A DNA stretch of 64,000 nucleotides, taken from the NCBI RefSeq assembly GCF_000252125.1, contig NZ_AHKF01000010.1, forward strand, positions 1-64,000, read 5' to 3'. Under the pieces are notes generated by a model. The model saw nothing but the letters and a program-made list of their open reading frames with translations. It was not told the origin of the DNA and made no database searches. Of this stretch, positions 63,652 to 64,000 are shown piece by piece. This DNA is from Flavobacterium frigoris PS1 (GTDB lineage: Bacteria; Bacteroidota; Bacteroidia; Flavobacteriales; Flavobacteriaceae). Within the stretch, counting starts at the first letter, position 1. Every line of letters begins with the position of its first letter. The position numbers were made by a program, and so were the translations under genes.

Positions 63652-64000
63652 TTACCAGATTTTTACTCTTTTTTCTGGCTCGATATACATACCGTCTCCT
63701 TTTTTAATTTCAAATGCTTTATAAAAAGCATCAACATTTTGTACCGGAACATAAGCTCTATACATTCCCGGAGAATGTGGATCTGTTTTTACTTGGTTTT
63801 TTATCGCTTCATCACGCGATTTCGTTCTCCAAACTGTAGTCCAAGCAATGAAAAATCGTTGTTCAGGTGTGAATCCATCAATAAGTCCCGGATTCTTATT
63901 TTCTTTGAGATACAATTGCAAACCATCATAAGCAGCGTTAACACCGCCTAAATCGCCTATGTTTTCTCCAAGAGTAAACTTACCATCAACATGAACGCCT
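63652..64000 (-). CDS. Second M13-family metallopeptidase (C-terminal part; 5' part outside window)
   Basis: The last 115 or so residues of a protein nearly identical in order to the M13 enzyme beside it: FTLGENIGDLGG (third zinc ligand), YLKENKNPGLIDGFTPEQRFF, DPHSPGMYRAYVPV and the end GMYIEPEKRVKIW. The frame is open to the window edge. The HExxH part lies outside. Differences from the neighbour are spread along the sequence, so this is an old tandem duplication rather than an assembly artefact. Confidence 0.92.
   Translation of the reverse strand, partial: GVHVDGKFTLGENIGDLGGVNAAYDGLQLYLKENKNPGLIDGFTPEQRFFIAWTTVWRTKSRDEAIKNQVKTDPHSPGMYRAYVPVQNVDAFYKAFEIKKGDGMYIEPEKRVKIW

Overview
The window comes from an AT-rich member of the Bacteroidota, most likely the genus Flavobacterium. 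Evidence: Bacteroidota-type promoters (-7 box TAnnTTTG, sometimes with a -33 TTG), two TonB-dependent receptors, a DUF4270 lipoprotein, a detached atpD-atpC pair, a bifunctional ornithine-lipid acyltransferase (OlsF type) and the glmS / DUF4270 / half-size glycogen synthase / panC-panD block. It is chromosomal and mostly housekeeping. I see no rRNA, tRNA, CRISPR array, insertion sequence or prophage.

Layout. 1-3344 (-): 5' part of a large secreted glycine-rich, Ig-like-repeat protein. 4026-9236: recX, then a BioF-like protein and a TonB-dependent receptor read leftward, divergent from a MocR-type regulator. Both PLP-fold proteins have lost their Schiff-base lysine, which makes this the most unusual locus here. 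9463-12058: an uncharacterised envelope cluster (membrane-anchored protein, outer-membrane barrel, DoxX-like protein). 12140-14004: atpD-atpC. 14250-18647: TonB-dependent receptor with an SGNH-hydrolase lipoprotein. 18951-24544: glmS, DUF4270 lipoprotein and catalytically doubtful GT5-like protein, divergent from panC-panD. 24657-30721: radA, a carboxylesterase, a small release-factor-like protein and an AsmA/GT51 glycosyltransferase fusion.

30841-42873: aldo/keto reductase, OmpA-like lipoprotein, xthA, olsF, TM2 protein, a dehydrogenase-VOC fusion, proC, mgtE, rsmA, DUF4286 and a TPR protein. 42999-49639: serS, a DMP19-like protein, a 56-residue basic protein, an isolated GIY-YIG/T5orf172 protein and metG. 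49729-61341: two EamA transporters, a HAD phosphatase, a major OmpA-type porin, a CAT-fold acyltransferase, ferritin, two small Cys-containing proteins, a short SSB, a GNAT-nitrilase fusion, an M28 peptidase and a YeeZ-like epimerase. 61419-64000 (-): two tandem M13 metallopeptidases, the second cut by the window edge.

Many transcription units end in clear hairpins, often shared by convergent genes. Intergenic DNA also carries short dispersed repeats, including a pair with conserved flanks around unrelated hairpin stems. Domain calls are from motif recognition by eye; no database search was run.
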